Assembly: GCF_900604965.1 (NCBI RefSeq) | Contig: NZ_UWPD01000001.1 | Location: 822,642-886,641 of the forward strand | From: Gordonibacter sp. Marseille-P4307 | GTDB lineage: Bacteria; Actinomycetota; Coriobacteriia; Coriobacteriales; Eggerthellaceae | Length of the DNA stretch: 64,000 nt | Direction: 5' to 3' | In this document: piece after piece, positions 50,368 to 58,775 of the stretch | How positions within the stretch are numbered: position 1 is the first letter of the stretch | Layout of the letters: each line of letters begins with the position of its first letter | Translations under genes and position numbers: made by a program | The notes under the pieces: model-generated | What the model saw: the letters and a program-made list of their open reading frames with translations, nothing else | Databases searched by the model: none | What the model was told of the DNA's origin: nothing

Positions 50368-51681
50368 ATGTATTCGTCCGATCTGCCCAACGGGTTCACG
50401 GGTATGCCTCGAAAGAAAAGCGGCGTCACTCCGTTTTCCGAAGGCGCCGCATCGTCTTTGTCGGACGATGCAGAGGGGTGCTTGGCATCGGGTCGCGGTC
50501 GCCTGACGCTCGATGTCGAGCAGGCAGACACCATCGAGGAATCGCTGCGTCGCTGGTCGTGGGTGAACATCGATTTAAGCGCAGTTCGCCATAACGTGCG
50601 CGAGGCGCGCAAGCTCATTGCGCGTTCGACTCATCTGTTGGCCGTCGTGAAGGCCGACGCTTACGGGCACGGTGCCGTAAAGGTTGCGAAGGCGGCGCTT
50701 TCCGCCGGAGCCGATCACCTGGGCGTGGCAACCGTATCCGAGGGCATCGAGCTTAGAAAAGCTCAGATCAGCGCTCCTATTCTCATGTTGTCGCAGCCAC
50801 CTGCCAGCGCTATCCCCCTTCTTCTGGCTTACGACATCATGCCTTCGGTGTACGAGTCCGAGTTCGCCGTCCAGTACGGAGAGATGGCCGATGCGCACGG
50901 CATGGAGGCACCGTTTCATCTGGCGGTGAACAGCGGGATGAACCGCATCGGCGTGCGCTACGACGAGGTTGTGCCTTTCATGATGAGCATCGGGTTTCAT
51001 CGGGCGCTTAAGCTTGCGGGCGTGTTCACCCACTTCGCCACGGCGGATGCTCCCGAACCGTTCGAGTTCGACGTTCAGGCGCATCGGTTCGAGGAGGCCG
51101 TTGCGGCTTTGCGCCAGATGGGGGTAGATCCCGGTATCGTTCATGCGGCGAATTCGGCAGCCACGGTGCGCTATCCCGGTGTCCATTACGATATGGTGCG
51201 CTGGGGTATCTGTATGTACGGTTTTCACCCGTGTCCCGAAACGCGTCTGCGGGTTGCGCTGAAGCCGGTCATGAGCGTGCACGCGCGCATCACCGATACC
51301 CGTCTGGTTCCCATGAGCGAAGGGGTGAGTTACGGGTTCAACTACCGCTCTCCCGGCAGCGTCAAGATCTGCACCCTGCCCATCGGATACGCCGACGGAC
51401 TGGTGCGCGCGCTTTCGGGAAGGATCGACGTCCTGCTGAAGGGAAGGCGTTTCCGCCAGGTGGGCAACGTCTGCATGGATCAGTGCATGTTCGAGGCGGA
51501 TATGCGCTCGTTCGCCACGCGCACGCGCATCGACCCGCAGGTGGGCGACGAGGTCGTCATCGTGGGCGAGCAGGGCGACGAGGCGGTCACCATCGACGAT
51601 ATGGCCGCTCAGCTGAATACGATATCGTACGAGGTGGCGATAGGGTTCTCCCGTCGCATGCCGCGTTACTACCTCGGTTAG
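50368..51681 (+). CDS. alr: Alanine racemase with N-terminal extension
   Basis: A 437-residue PLP enzyme making D-alanine for peptidoglycan. PLP lysine is Lys95 in VVKADAYGHG. The second catalytic Tyr region is in VSYGFNYRSPGS, and QVGNVCMDQCM holds the C-terminal domain motif. The first 65 residues before WVNIDLSAVRHNVR are extra compared with typical Alr (about 370). They are polar and low-complexity. Start at ATG 50368 is chosen over GTG 50356, but an internal start closer to WSWVNID cannot be excluded. Confidence 0.93.
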   Translation: MYSSDLPNGFTGMPRKKSGVTPFSEGAASSLSDDAEGCLASGRGRLTLDVEQADTIEESLRRWSWVNIDLSAVRHNVREARKLIARSTHLLAVVKADAYGHGAVKVAKAALSAGADHLGVATVSEGIELRKAQISAPILMLSQPPASAIPLLLAYDIMPSVYESEFAVQYGEMADAHGMEAPFHLAVNSGMNRIGVRYDEVVPFMMSIGFHRALKLAGVFTHFATADAPEPFEFDVQAHRFEEAVAALRQMGVDPGIVHAANSAATVRYPGVHYDMVRWGICMYGFHPCPETRLRVALKPVMSVHARITDTRLVPMSEGVSYGFNYRSPGSVKICTLPIGYADGLVRALSGRIDVLLKGRRFRQVGNVCMDQCMFEADMRSFATRTRIDPQVGDEVVIVGEQGDEAVTIDDMAAQLNTISYEVAIGFSRRMPRYYLG

Positions 51682-51695
51682 GACGTAGTAGGATC

Positions 51696-52292
51696 ATGGC
51701 AGATTCCCGTACTTTGGATGACGTGCGCGCCGACGTTGCGGCATGTCGCCGCTGCCCTCTGTGCGACGGGCGGACGAATACCGTGTTCGGCAACGGTGAT
51801 CCGCAGGCGCGCGTTCTGGTGGTTGGAGAAGCGCCGGGAAAGAACGAGGACAAGCAGGGAGAGCCGTTCGTGGGAGCCGCAGGGCGCAACCTGTCTGAGT
51901 TCTTGGAAATCGCGGGACTCAAACGCGAGCAGATATTCATCGCCAACGTGCTGAAGTGCCGTCCTCCCGACAACCGCGATCCGCGTCCCGACGAGATCGC
52001 CGCATGCGCGCCGTTTCTGCGCGAGCAGACGCGCCTGATCAACCCCGACGTGATTGTCACCTTGGGTAATTTCGCCACCAAGTTCATCCTGAAAACCGAG
52101 CGGGGCATCACCAGCCTGCATGGGCAGACGTTCATGGCGGGCAGGTTCAAGGTGTTTCCCATGTTCCATCCCGCCGCAGCCATCTACGATCGTACCAAGC
52201 GTCCCCTGATCGAGGAAGATTTCGCCCGTTTGGGGGAGATCCTGCGCGCGGGCGGCGCGACCGAGGGCACGGAGCACGAGGGTGTTCGATGA
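51696..52292 (+). CDS. Uracil-DNA glycosylase, type 4 (iron-sulfur)
   Basis: A 198-residue DNA repair enzyme of UDG family 4/5 type. Motif A is GEAPGKNEDKQGEPFVG, and the late HPAA is in MFHPAAAIY. Cysteines for a 4Fe-4S cluster are in ACRRCPLC, LKCRPP and AACAPFL. It removes uracil from DNA. ATG 51696 lies 14 bases after alr, with TAGGA upstream; the end overlaps folC by four bases (ATGA). Confidence 0.92.
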   Translation: MADSRTLDDVRADVAACRRCPLCDGRTNTVFGNGDPQARVLVVGEAPGKNEDKQGEPFVGAAGRNLSEFLEIAGLKREQIFIANVLKCRPPDNRDPRPDEIAACAPFLREQTRLINPDVIVTLGNFATKFILKTERGITSLHGQTFMAGRFKVFPMFHPAAAIYDRTKRPLIEEDFARLGEILRAGGATEGTEHEGVR

Positions 52293-53602
52293 CCCCGTTC
52301 GATCCGATCGCCTATATTAACGAGCCGCGCTGGCAGCAGTCTCGCCTGGGTCTCGAGCGCATAACCGATTTGCTGGAGCGTTTGGGCAGGCCTCAGGATG
52401 TGCTGAGGTTCGTCCACGTGGCCGGTACCAACGGGAAAGGGTCCACCTGCGCCTACATCGAGTCCATCCTGCGCGAGGCGGGGTATCGAACGGGTTTGTT
52501 CACCAGCCCCTTCATCATTCGGTTCGAAGAGCGCATCCGTGTGGACGGCGCAGACATCGCTCCTTCCGACCTTGCCGAGGCAACGTGCAAGGTGCGCGAT
52601 GCGGCCGAGGTCCAGTTCGCAGAGACCGGCGAGCATCCTACCGAGTTCGAGCTGATGACCGCGGTTGCGCTTGTGCATTTTGCCCAAAGCGCTTGCGACT
52701 TGGTTGTGCTTGAGGTGGGTCTTGGCGGGCGATTGGACTCGACCAACGTTATCGATGCGCCCGAGGTGTGCGTTATCGCGCGCATCGGGTTCGATCACAC
52801 CGATCTGCTTGGCACCGAGCTATCCCAGATAGCGGCTGAGAAGGCAGGCATCATCAAGCCGGGCGCCGCCGTGGTGTCCTACCCGCAGGATCCGTCTGCC
52901 CGCACGGTTATCCAGCGGGCTGCCGAAAGCGCCGGATGCGCTCTGATCGAGCCCGACTTGAGCACCTTGGAGGTTTCGGGCGGCATCGCCTGCGGGTGCC
53001 GAACGTTTTCGTACAAGGGGCGCACGTTTCGCACGCGCATGCTGGGAAGCTACCAGCCGGCTAATGCGGCGGTGGCCGTCGAGACTGTCGAGATGCTGGG
53101 AAAGCGCGGGTGGGGCATTTCCGACGAGGTGGTTGAGCGGGGCATTGCATCTGCATTCTGGCCGGGTCGCTTCGAGGTGCGGGACGCGCGCGGTGCGCAG
53201 CCCACCGTCGTTATCGACGGGGGACACAATCCGCAGGGCGCACGCGCTTTGGCCGATTCGCTGAAAGATGCGTTTCCCGACCGGTCGTTCACGTTCGTCA
53301 TGGGCGTGCTGGCGGACAAGGACTACCGCGCGATGATCGATGCGCTTGCGCCCTTGGCGCGCGCATTCGTGTGCGTCGCACCCGATAACCCCCGGGCTCT
53401 TGCAGCCGGCGACCTGGCAGAGGCGGTGCGGACGCAGGCGCGGGCGCATTCGGTTTCGCTTGAAGCGACCGTTGCGCGCGACATGGCGCAAGCGGTGGGC
53501 ATCGCGCGTCGACTGGCCGGTGCCGAGGGCGTCATGTGCGTGTTCGGAAGTCTGTACGCCCTGTCTGCGGCTTACGCGGCTTTGGACGAAGCTGGCCTCT
53601 AG
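52289..53602 (+). CDS. folC: Dihydrofolate/folylpolyglutamate synthase
   Basis: A 437-residue Mur-ligase-like protein. The P-loop is HVAGTNGKGSTCAYIESIL, then GLFTSPFI, LEVGLGGRLDSTNV, and the C-terminal DGGHNPQGARAL. It adds glutamate to folates. The start overlaps the UDG gene by four bases. Its stop overlaps the convergent methyltransferase stop by four bases. Confidence 0.95.
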   Translation: MTPFDPIAYINEPRWQQSRLGLERITDLLERLGRPQDVLRFVHVAGTNGKGSTCAYIESILREAGYRTGLFTSPFIIRFEERIRVDGADIAPSDLAEATCKVRDAAEVQFAETGEHPTEFELMTAVALVHFAQSACDLVVLEVGLGGRLDSTNVIDAPEVCVIARIGFDHTDLLGTELSQIAAEKAGIIKPGAAVVSYPQDPSARTVIQRAAESAGCALIEPDLSTLEVSGGIACGCRTFSYKGRTFRTRMLGSYQPANAAVAVETVEMLGKRGWGISDEVVERGIASAFWPGRFEVRDARGAQPTVVIDGGHNPQGARALADSLKDAFPDRSFTFVMGVLADKDYRAMIDALAPLARAFVCVAPDNPRALAAGDLAEAVRTQARAHSVSLEATVARDMAQAVGIARRLAGAEGVMCVFGSLYALSAAYAALDEAGL

Positions 53603-54438
53603 GCGGTTTCGCGCACCAGTTCCCAGAATGCCACGGCGCTCGATGCGGCTACGTTGAGCGAATCCACTCCGCGGCGCATGGGGATGCGCACGGTCATATC
53701 GCAGTGCTCAAGCGTGGTGGGGGACAGGCCGTACCCTTCCGTTCCGAACACCAGGGCTATCTTTTCCTGCGAGCGGACGCGCGGGTCGCTCAGGCAAAGC
53801 GAGTCGTCCTCAAGCGCCATGGCGGCAATGGTGAACCCCAGGTGATGAAGGGTGCGCGCTGCATTGACGAACCAGGTGCGCGCATCTCCCTCCATGCGGG
53901 TCCAGGGTACTTGGAACACGGTACCCATCGATACGCGCACGGCGCGACGATACAGCGGATCATAGCAGGCGGGAGAGACGAGCACGGCATCGGCCCCGAT
54001 CGCCGCTGCGGAGCGGAAGATGGCGCCGACGTTGGTGTGATTGCGGATATCTTCCAAAACAGCTACCACGCGCGCGTTCTCCAGCGTCTTTTCCATTGGC
54101 TGGAGCATGGGGCGCCGAAATGCGCACAGCGCTCCGCGCGTCAGCTCGAATCCGGTGAGCTGGCGCAATTCGCTGTGCGGAACCGCGAACACGGGGGTGC
54201 CGGGGTGCGTCTGGTCGATCCGGCGGATGACCTGTTCCAGCTGACCGAGATAATTCGGTGCCGTTAGCAGGGATAGCGGGACGCATCCCGCATCAAGGGC
54301 GCGGCCGATCACCTCGATGGTCTCGGCTATGAAAATGCCCTTATCCGGTTCGATTCGGCTGCGCAGCGCGACGTCGGTCAGGCGGGCGAACGGGTCGAGG
54401 CGCGGATCGGAAAGACGGTCGATGGAAACGAGCGGCAC
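53599..54438 (-). CDS. SpoU/TrmH-family RNA 2'-O-methyltransferase
   Basis: A 279-residue SPOUT methyltransferase. Motif 1 is EDIRNHTNVGAIFRSA, motif 2 is LVFGTEGYGLS, motif 3 is PMRRGVDSLNVAASSAVAF, forming the knotted SAM site. An N-terminal substrate-binding part (about 1-110) is present as in TrmH/RlmB relatives. The target nucleotide is unknown. Start is GTG with AAAGGA six bases before it. It is divergent from mazG; a TATACT -10 lies on the minus strand at 54469-54474. Confidence 0.9.
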   Translation of the reverse strand: MPLVSIDRLSDPRLDPFARLTDVALRSRIEPDKGIFIAETIEVIGRALDAGCVPLSLLTAPNYLGQLEQVIRRIDQTHPGTPVFAVPHSELRQLTGFELTRGALCAFRRPMLQPMEKTLENARVVAVLEDIRNHTNVGAIFRSAAAIGADAVLVSPACYDPLYRRAVRVSMGTVFQVPWTRMEGDARTWFVNAARTLHHLGFTIAAMALEDDSLCLSDPRVRSQEKIALVFGTEGYGLSPTTLEHCDMTVRIPMRRGVDSLNVAASSAVAFWELVRETA

Positions 54439-54468
54439 GGCGGGTCCTTTCGGTGGGTCGTGGGATCA

Positions 54469-54516
54469 AGTATACCCTGTGCTGTTTTCCTCCGAGCGCT
54501 TTGGCGGCGCTATACT
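54469..54516. promoter_or_regulatory. Divergent -10 boxes between the SpoU gene and mazG
   Basis: TATACT appears on the minus strand at 54469-54474 and on the plus strand at 54511-54516. Both lie at fitting distances from their genes (start codons 54438 and 54553). Neither -35 is clear. Confidence 0.45.
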
Positions 54517-54552
54517 GCGATGCAGTGCAGTCGTGAGTTCAGGAGCTCATGC

Positions 54553-55485
54553 ATGGCTATGAATGACAACGATCTCGAAGGGTCGCTGTGCGACGGGAAG
54601 CCCGTTGCGCGATCCGGTGCGTTTTACGACCTCGTCGCAACGGTGGCCGCCTTGCGCGCACCCGAAGGGGGCTGTTCGTGGAATCGGGCGCAGACGCACG
54701 AAACGCTGGCCGAATACCTGGTAGAGGAAGCCTACGAGGCGGTCGATGCCCTCGAGGCGCACGATGTCCGGCGCATCGAAGAAGAGCTTGGCGACGTGTT
54801 GCTCCAGGTGGTTCTGCAAAGTCAGATCGCATCCGAGACGGGAGGCTTTTCCATCGACGACGTGTGCGCGACGTTGGATGAAAAGATGGTACGGCGCCAT
54901 CCCCACGTGTTCTCGGGTGTTGCCGGCGGCGATGCGAACGAGGTGGCCCGTCTATGGGAGCAAATCAAGCTGGAGGAAAAAGAGGAGGCCGCCCGCCGTG
55001 CGTTCGAAGCGGGATCCGTTCCCAGCTTGCTGGACGATGTTCCCCGCTCGTTTCCCGCGCTGCTTCAGGCCCAGAAGATATCGCGCAAGGCGGCGGCAGC
55101 TGGCTTCGAATGGGAAACGCTTGACGGGGTGTGGGCCAAGGTGCGCGAAGAAGAGGCCGAGCTGCGCGAAGCGTACCGGGCGGCACCCAAATCCGATGAC
55201 GGCCGCATGCTGCGTCGCGCCGATGCCGCCGATCCTTTGGTCGAAGCCGCCGAGTTGGAGTTCGGCGACCTTCTGTTCGCTCTGGTGAATGTGGGGCGGC
55301 GTATGGGAATCGACTCCGAATCGGCGCTGCGCAGAACCTGCGCGAAGTTCCGCTCGCGCTGGGAATCGATGGAGGGGCAGGCACGCGCCTCCCATGTACC
55401 GATCGATGGGTTGGCCTCCGACGAACTTGAAAGACTATGGCAGGCGGCGAAGGGCAGGGAGAATGCCGAGCATGGATCAGAATAG
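54553..55485 (+). CDS. mazG: Nucleoside triphosphate pyrophosphohydrolase MazG
   Basis: A 310-residue two-domain MazG. The first domain has LAEYLVEEAYEAVDALEAHD and EELGDVLLQVVLQSQIA, the ExxE...ExxD magnesium-binding pattern. RRHPHVF and a second half with the ELEFGDLLFALVNVGRR-like repeat follow. It hydrolyses NTPs and dNTPs to monophosphates, and in E. coli it lowers ppGpp. A gene for an alarmone synthetase follows and overlaps by 14 bases, a suggestive pairing. AGGAGC precedes ATG 54553. Confidence 0.93.
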   Translation: MAMNDNDLEGSLCDGKPVARSGAFYDLVATVAALRAPEGGCSWNRAQTHETLAEYLVEEAYEAVDALEAHDVRRIEEELGDVLLQVVLQSQIASETGGFSIDDVCATLDEKMVRRHPHVFSGVAGGDANEVARLWEQIKLEEKEEAARRAFEAGSVPSLLDDVPRSFPALLQAQKISRKAAAAGFEWETLDGVWAKVREEEAELREAYRAAPKSDDGRMLRRADAADPLVEAAELEFGDLLFALVNVGRRMGIDSESALRRTCAKFRSRWESMEGQARASHVPIDGLASDELERLWQAAKGRENAEHGSE

Positions 55486-56188
55486 CTCGCTTACCGAGAG
55501 GATCGAGCGGATCGACCCGCATCGCTCGTTAGTGAAACCGGGGGAAAGGGATCTGACGGTGGAAACGTCCGAGAGCGCTCGTCAATTCTTCGCCGACGTG
55601 CTTCCCATGCTGGCCCGCTATCATGCGGCGATGCGCGAGATGGAGGTGCGCTTCGAGATCATCGATCGGGATCTCAGTGCTCGACGGCACCGCAACCCCA
55701 TTCATCACGTCGAGTCGCGCGTCAAGGATCCGCGAGGCGTGTACGAGAAGCTGGCGCGTTACGGCAAGTCCCAGACGGTCTCCAACGCCGAGCGCTACGT
55801 TATGGATATCGCCGGCGTCCGGGTGATCTGCTCCTACATTCATGATGTTTACGAATTATGCGAAATGCTGAAACGTCACGACGACCTCGAAGTGGTACAT
55901 ATCAAGGACTATGTGGCAAACCCCAAGCCCAACGGTTACCGCAGCTTGCATATGATCGTCAAAATACCTGTTCATTTTGTTGATAGAACCAGCATGATAC
56001 CCGTCGAGGTTCAGATACGGACTATCGCGATGGACTTCTGGGCCAGTTTGGAGCACGAGTTGAAATACAAAGCGGTAAGCGAAGTTGCCGGTATCGACTC
56101 ATACGATGAATTGCGCGATTGCAGTAGAATTATACGAAATGTTGAATCTCGAATGCAGATATTGGCTCAGGCTCTGGATGCCGAATAA
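55472..56188 (+). CDS. Small alarmone synthetase (RelA/SpoT synthetase-domain GTP pyrophosphokinase)
   Basis: A 238-residue single-domain (p)ppGpp synthetase of the RelQ/RelP type. The RelA_SpoT core has VMDIAGVRVICSYIHDVYEL, VKDYVANPKPNGYRSLH-like sequence (KDYVANPKPNGYRSL) and VEVQIRTIAMDFWASLEHEL with the catalytic Glu. There is no HD hydrolase, TGS or ACT domain. The first 50 residues are unstructured. From about 55840 to the end the base composition is clearly more AT-rich than the N-terminal half, with codons such as TTA, ATA and AAT. Start ATG 55472; ATG 55463 is possible. Confidence 0.92.
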   Translation: MDQNSSLTERIERIDPHRSLVKPGERDLTVETSESARQFFADVLPMLARYHAAMREMEVRFEIIDRDLSARRHRNPIHHVESRVKDPRGVYEKLARYGKSQTVSNAERYVMDIAGVRVICSYIHDVYELCEMLKRHDDLEVVHIKDYVANPKPNGYRSLHMIVKIPVHFVDRTSMIPVEVQIRTIAMDFWASLEHELKYKAVSEVAGIDSYDELRDCSRIIRNVESRMQILAQALDAE

Positions 56189-56272
56189 AAAAGCCGTCTA
56201 TGTTAAATCTTCGATATCTCACCTGAATATCATGGTGCGATAGGGTATGTTGATGAACGCTTGAGAAAGGGG

Positions 56273-56297
56273 CGCACCGCCGGTGTGCGTATTTTAA
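56273..56297 (+). terminator. Weak terminator-like hairpin upstream of the binding-protein gene
   Basis: CGCAC (56273-56277) pairs with GTGCG (56285-56289), followed by TATTTTA. It lies after the alarmone synthetase and 23 bases before the next gene. The stem is short. Confidence 0.35.
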
Positions 56298-56319
56298 GTA
56301 TGCATGAAGGGAGAACCAC

Positions 56320-57129
56320 ATGAACATGAAGAAGATTGGCGCCTTGCTGGCAGTCGGATGCCTTGCCGCCGCCCTTGCGCTGACGGGTTGCGCGGGTTCG
56401 TCCGGCGCGACCGACTCGAAATCCAATTCCGGGTCCGACTACAAGCTTCAGAGCGCCGGCACCCTCACCATCGCCACCTCGCCCGACTTCCCGCCGTTCG
56501 AGAACATGGAAAACGGCGAGTACGTGGGCCTCGATATCGAAGTGGCCAAGGCTGTTGCCAAGAAGCTTGGCCTCGAGCCCAAGTTCGTCTCCCTTCAGTT
56601 CGATGCCATCCTGCCCGCCATCTCCAGCGGTACGCAGGCCGATATGGGCATCTCCGGGTTCACGATAGATCCCGAGCGCGCCAAGCAGGTTGATTTCACG
56701 CACTCCTACTACACCGACGACCTGTCCATTGCGGTTGCGAATTCCAGCACGGTGACCAAGGAAACGGTTGACGCCGACCTCAATTCCGCCGGCGTCAGCA
56801 TCGCCGTCCAAAGCGGAACCACGGGCGAAACCTACGTGCAGGAGCATTACCCCAACGCTCGCGTGGTGGCCTACGGCAATTCCAACGACTGCTTTGCCGC
56901 TATGCAGGCGGGCCAGGTGAACGCCGTATGCACCAACTACGCCGTGGTGAACAAGATGCTGGCCGACGCGTACAAGGACGCCAAGGTAGTGAAGAGCATC
57001 GCTACCGGCGAGGAATACGCCATTGCGGTTTCCCCAGATAACAAGGCTCTGACGACGGACATCAACAAGGCTTTGGAAGAGCTTATGGCCGATGGCACGA
57101 TCGACAACCTGCTGAAGCAGTACATGTAG
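56320..57129 (+). CDS. Amino-acid ABC transporter substrate-binding lipoprotein
   Basis: A 269-residue family 3 solute-binding protein. The signal peptide ends in a lipobox TGC (about residue 25), then a Ser/Gly-rich linker. TLTIATSPDFPPFE opens the mature domain; YVGLDIEVAKAVAKKLGLEP and QFDAILPAISSGTQADMGIS are typical. Likely ligands are polar amino acids or cystine-like compounds; specificity cannot be read. AGGGAG lies before ATG 56320. The permease lies 137 bases downstream. Confidence 0.9.
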   Translation: MNMKKIGALLAVGCLAAALALTGCAGSSGATDSKSNSGSDYKLQSAGTLTIATSPDFPPFENMENGEYVGLDIEVAKAVAKKLGLEPKFVSLQFDAILPAISSGTQADMGISGFTIDPERAKQVDFTHSYYTDDLSIAVANSSTVTKETVDADLNSAGVSIAVQSGTTGETYVQEHYPNARVVAYGNSNDCFAAMQAGQVNAVCTNYAVVNKMLADAYKDAKVVKSIATGEEYAIAVSPDNKALTTDINKALEELMADGTIDNLLKQYM

Positions 57130-57152
57130 CAGGGAAACGACCAAGAAGTCGG

Positions 57153-57158
57153 TATAAT
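57153..57158 (+). promoter_or_regulatory. -10 box ahead of the permease gene, with overlapping hairpin
   Basis: A perfect TATAAT. Immediately after it, GGAACCCTCC (57159-57168) can pair with GGGGGGTTCC (57191-57200) through one wobble and a 22-base loop. No -35 at 17 bases. The hairpin may end the upstream gene's transcript. Confidence 0.4.
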
Positions 57159-57266
57159 GGAACCCTCCGTTTGTTTCTCGAAAGGGAACCGGGGGGTTCC
57201 TGTTGTCTGAAGCTCGCCGCGCGTCGTAGGCGAAACGCATAGCATTAATGGGGTAGTGATCGACCG

Positions 57267-58577
57267 ATGAACAATGCTCAATCAGTTAGAACCGTCGCGA
57301 GGCTGCTGACTTCCTGCGCCGTTGCCTTATCCTTGGCCCTTGCGGTTTTCGCTGCCCCTGTTACGGCGTATGCCCTGACAACGACGGATATGACTGCTCG
57401 TCCGAATGGAAACAGCGGATCGGACGTTTTGGGCGGCACCGAGACGCGCATCTCATGGGAGGGCCAGGCCGCACCCCATGAATCGGTAAGCAGCCTGTCG
57501 TTCACGCTGTCCGAGGGCACGCGCTTCTCGCTCGATAACGCCAAGCTCACGTTGCTCACGGGCGAAGACCACATGACCCGCACCAAGGTCGATGCCCGGT
57601 TCTCGTCCGAAGGTCAAACCGTCACCGTCTCCATCGGCGGCGAGGTCGAGCCGGGCGCCTACTATCGCGTCGAGCTGTACGGGGTGGAGTTCCCCGCGGC
57701 AGGCGGCAATCTTACCGTCGAAGGGACGGCTTCGTTTGCCGACGGATCGAGACAAGAGCTGAGCGACCTGCCGTCCATCAAGGTGACCGCGGTGTCTCCC
57801 GCCGATCAGCTTGCCCGCTACCTCGAGGGGCAGGACTGGGTGAAGGCCTGGAACTCCAACAAGTTCCTGAAGCTGTTCTTCAACCCGCCTTTGCTGGTTA
57901 CCAGTTTTCCCGTCGTGATGAACGGCTTTTTCCTGGCGGTGGGTATCGTGGCCGTCGCCTTCCCCCTGGCCATTCCCGTGGGTCTGGCGCTTTCCTTCAT
58001 GCGCATGTCGCGCTTTCGGGTTCCGCGCGCGATTGCGGCTGCGTATGTGAACGTGGTGCGCGGCACGCCCGTGTTCCTGCAGATCTACATCGCGTTTTTC
58101 GGCCTGCCCCTGGCGGGGGTGGAAATCCCGTCGTTCCCGCTGGGCGTTTTGGTGCTGGGGATGAACTCCGGCGCCTATCTGTGCGAGATCTTCCGTGCAG
58201 GCATCCAGTCCATCAACAAGGGCCAGTTCGAAGCCTCTCGCTCGCTGGGAATGAGCAGGGCCCAAACTATGCTGTTCGTCATCATTCCCCAGACGATTCA
58301 GCGCGTGCTTCCCACAATGACCAGCGAGTTCATTCTTCTGTACAAAGATACGTCGCTTTTGGCCGCCGTCGGTGTCATGGAAGTGGTCATGTACGCCAAA
58401 ACCATCGTCGCCGCTACCGGCTCCATCACGCCCTACATTGTCGCTGCGTGCTTCTATCTGGTGTTCACGCTTCCGCTTGCCAAGCTTGTGGGTATATTCG
58501 AGGCGCGGCTTGCCGGAAACAATGCGGGTTCGGCGAAAAAGCGCGCGCGCAAGCTGAAATCGGCGGCGCGGCAGTAG
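57267..58577 (+). CDS. Amino-acid ABC transporter permease fused to an N-terminal extracytoplasmic domain
   Basis: A 436-residue protein with an unusual layout. Residues 1-36 are a signal peptide or first helix. Residues about 37-195 are an extracytoplasmic beta-rich domain with Ig-like spacing (FTLSEGTRFSLDNAKLTLLT, FSSEGQTVTVSIGGEVEPGAYYRVELYG). Residues about 200-436 are a standard His/Glu/Gln-type permease with five helices and the EAA loop (FRAGIQSINKGQFEASRSLG, MSRAQTMLFVIIPQ). The C terminus is basic. Usual permeases of this class are about 220 residues. No ATPase gene is in the neighbourhood, so it must be supplied elsewhere. Confidence 0.85.
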   Translation: MNNAQSVRTVARLLTSCAVALSLALAVFAAPVTAYALTTTDMTARPNGNSGSDVLGGTETRISWEGQAAPHESVSSLSFTLSEGTRFSLDNAKLTLLTGEDHMTRTKVDARFSSEGQTVTVSIGGEVEPGAYYRVELYGVEFPAAGGNLTVEGTASFADGSRQELSDLPSIKVTAVSPADQLARYLEGQDWVKAWNSNKFLKLFFNPPLLVTSFPVVMNGFFLAVGIVAVAFPLAIPVGLALSFMRMSRFRVPRAIAAAYVNVVRGTPVFLQIYIAFFGLPLAGVEIPSFPLGVLVLGMNSGAYLCEIFRAGIQSINKGQFEASRSLGMSRAQTMLFVIIPQTIQRVLPTMTSEFILLYKDTSLLAAVGVMEVVMYAKTIVAATGSITPYIVAACFYLVFTLPLAKLVGIFEARLAGNNAGSAKKRARKLKSAARQ

Positions 58578-58775
58578 GCCGATCAGCCTAGGGGATGGCC
58601 GTTGGTTCCAGGTTGCCCAACCGTTTGCGGTTTCATTGGGGCTCAATGCACCTACGGCGTCTTTGTTGGTTAACTTCCCTGGTAAAGTGGGAAATATACG
58701 TTAAAGCCTCTGTATGATAGGAGGCGCCGGAAAAGAGGCGGGTCATCCCTCCTTGTGATCGAGAAAGGATCGCGA
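58578..58775. other. Leader of the NRAMP-family gene
   Basis: 198 bases. GCCTC (58706-58710) can pair with GAGGC (58720-58724) or, as GCCTCT, with AGAGGC (58734-58739), two mutually exclusive hairpins ahead of the ribosome site. Near the start, GATC...GATC flanks GAAAGGA (58763-58769). I saw no definite yybP-ykoY, NiCo or M-box core. Nothing else is supported. Confidence 0.3.

Noticed and set aside
58578-58775. yybP-ykoY manganese riboswitch ahead of the NRAMP-family gene
   Set aside because: GGGGATGG and CCTACGG are only loosely similar to the conserved loops and their spacing does not fit.
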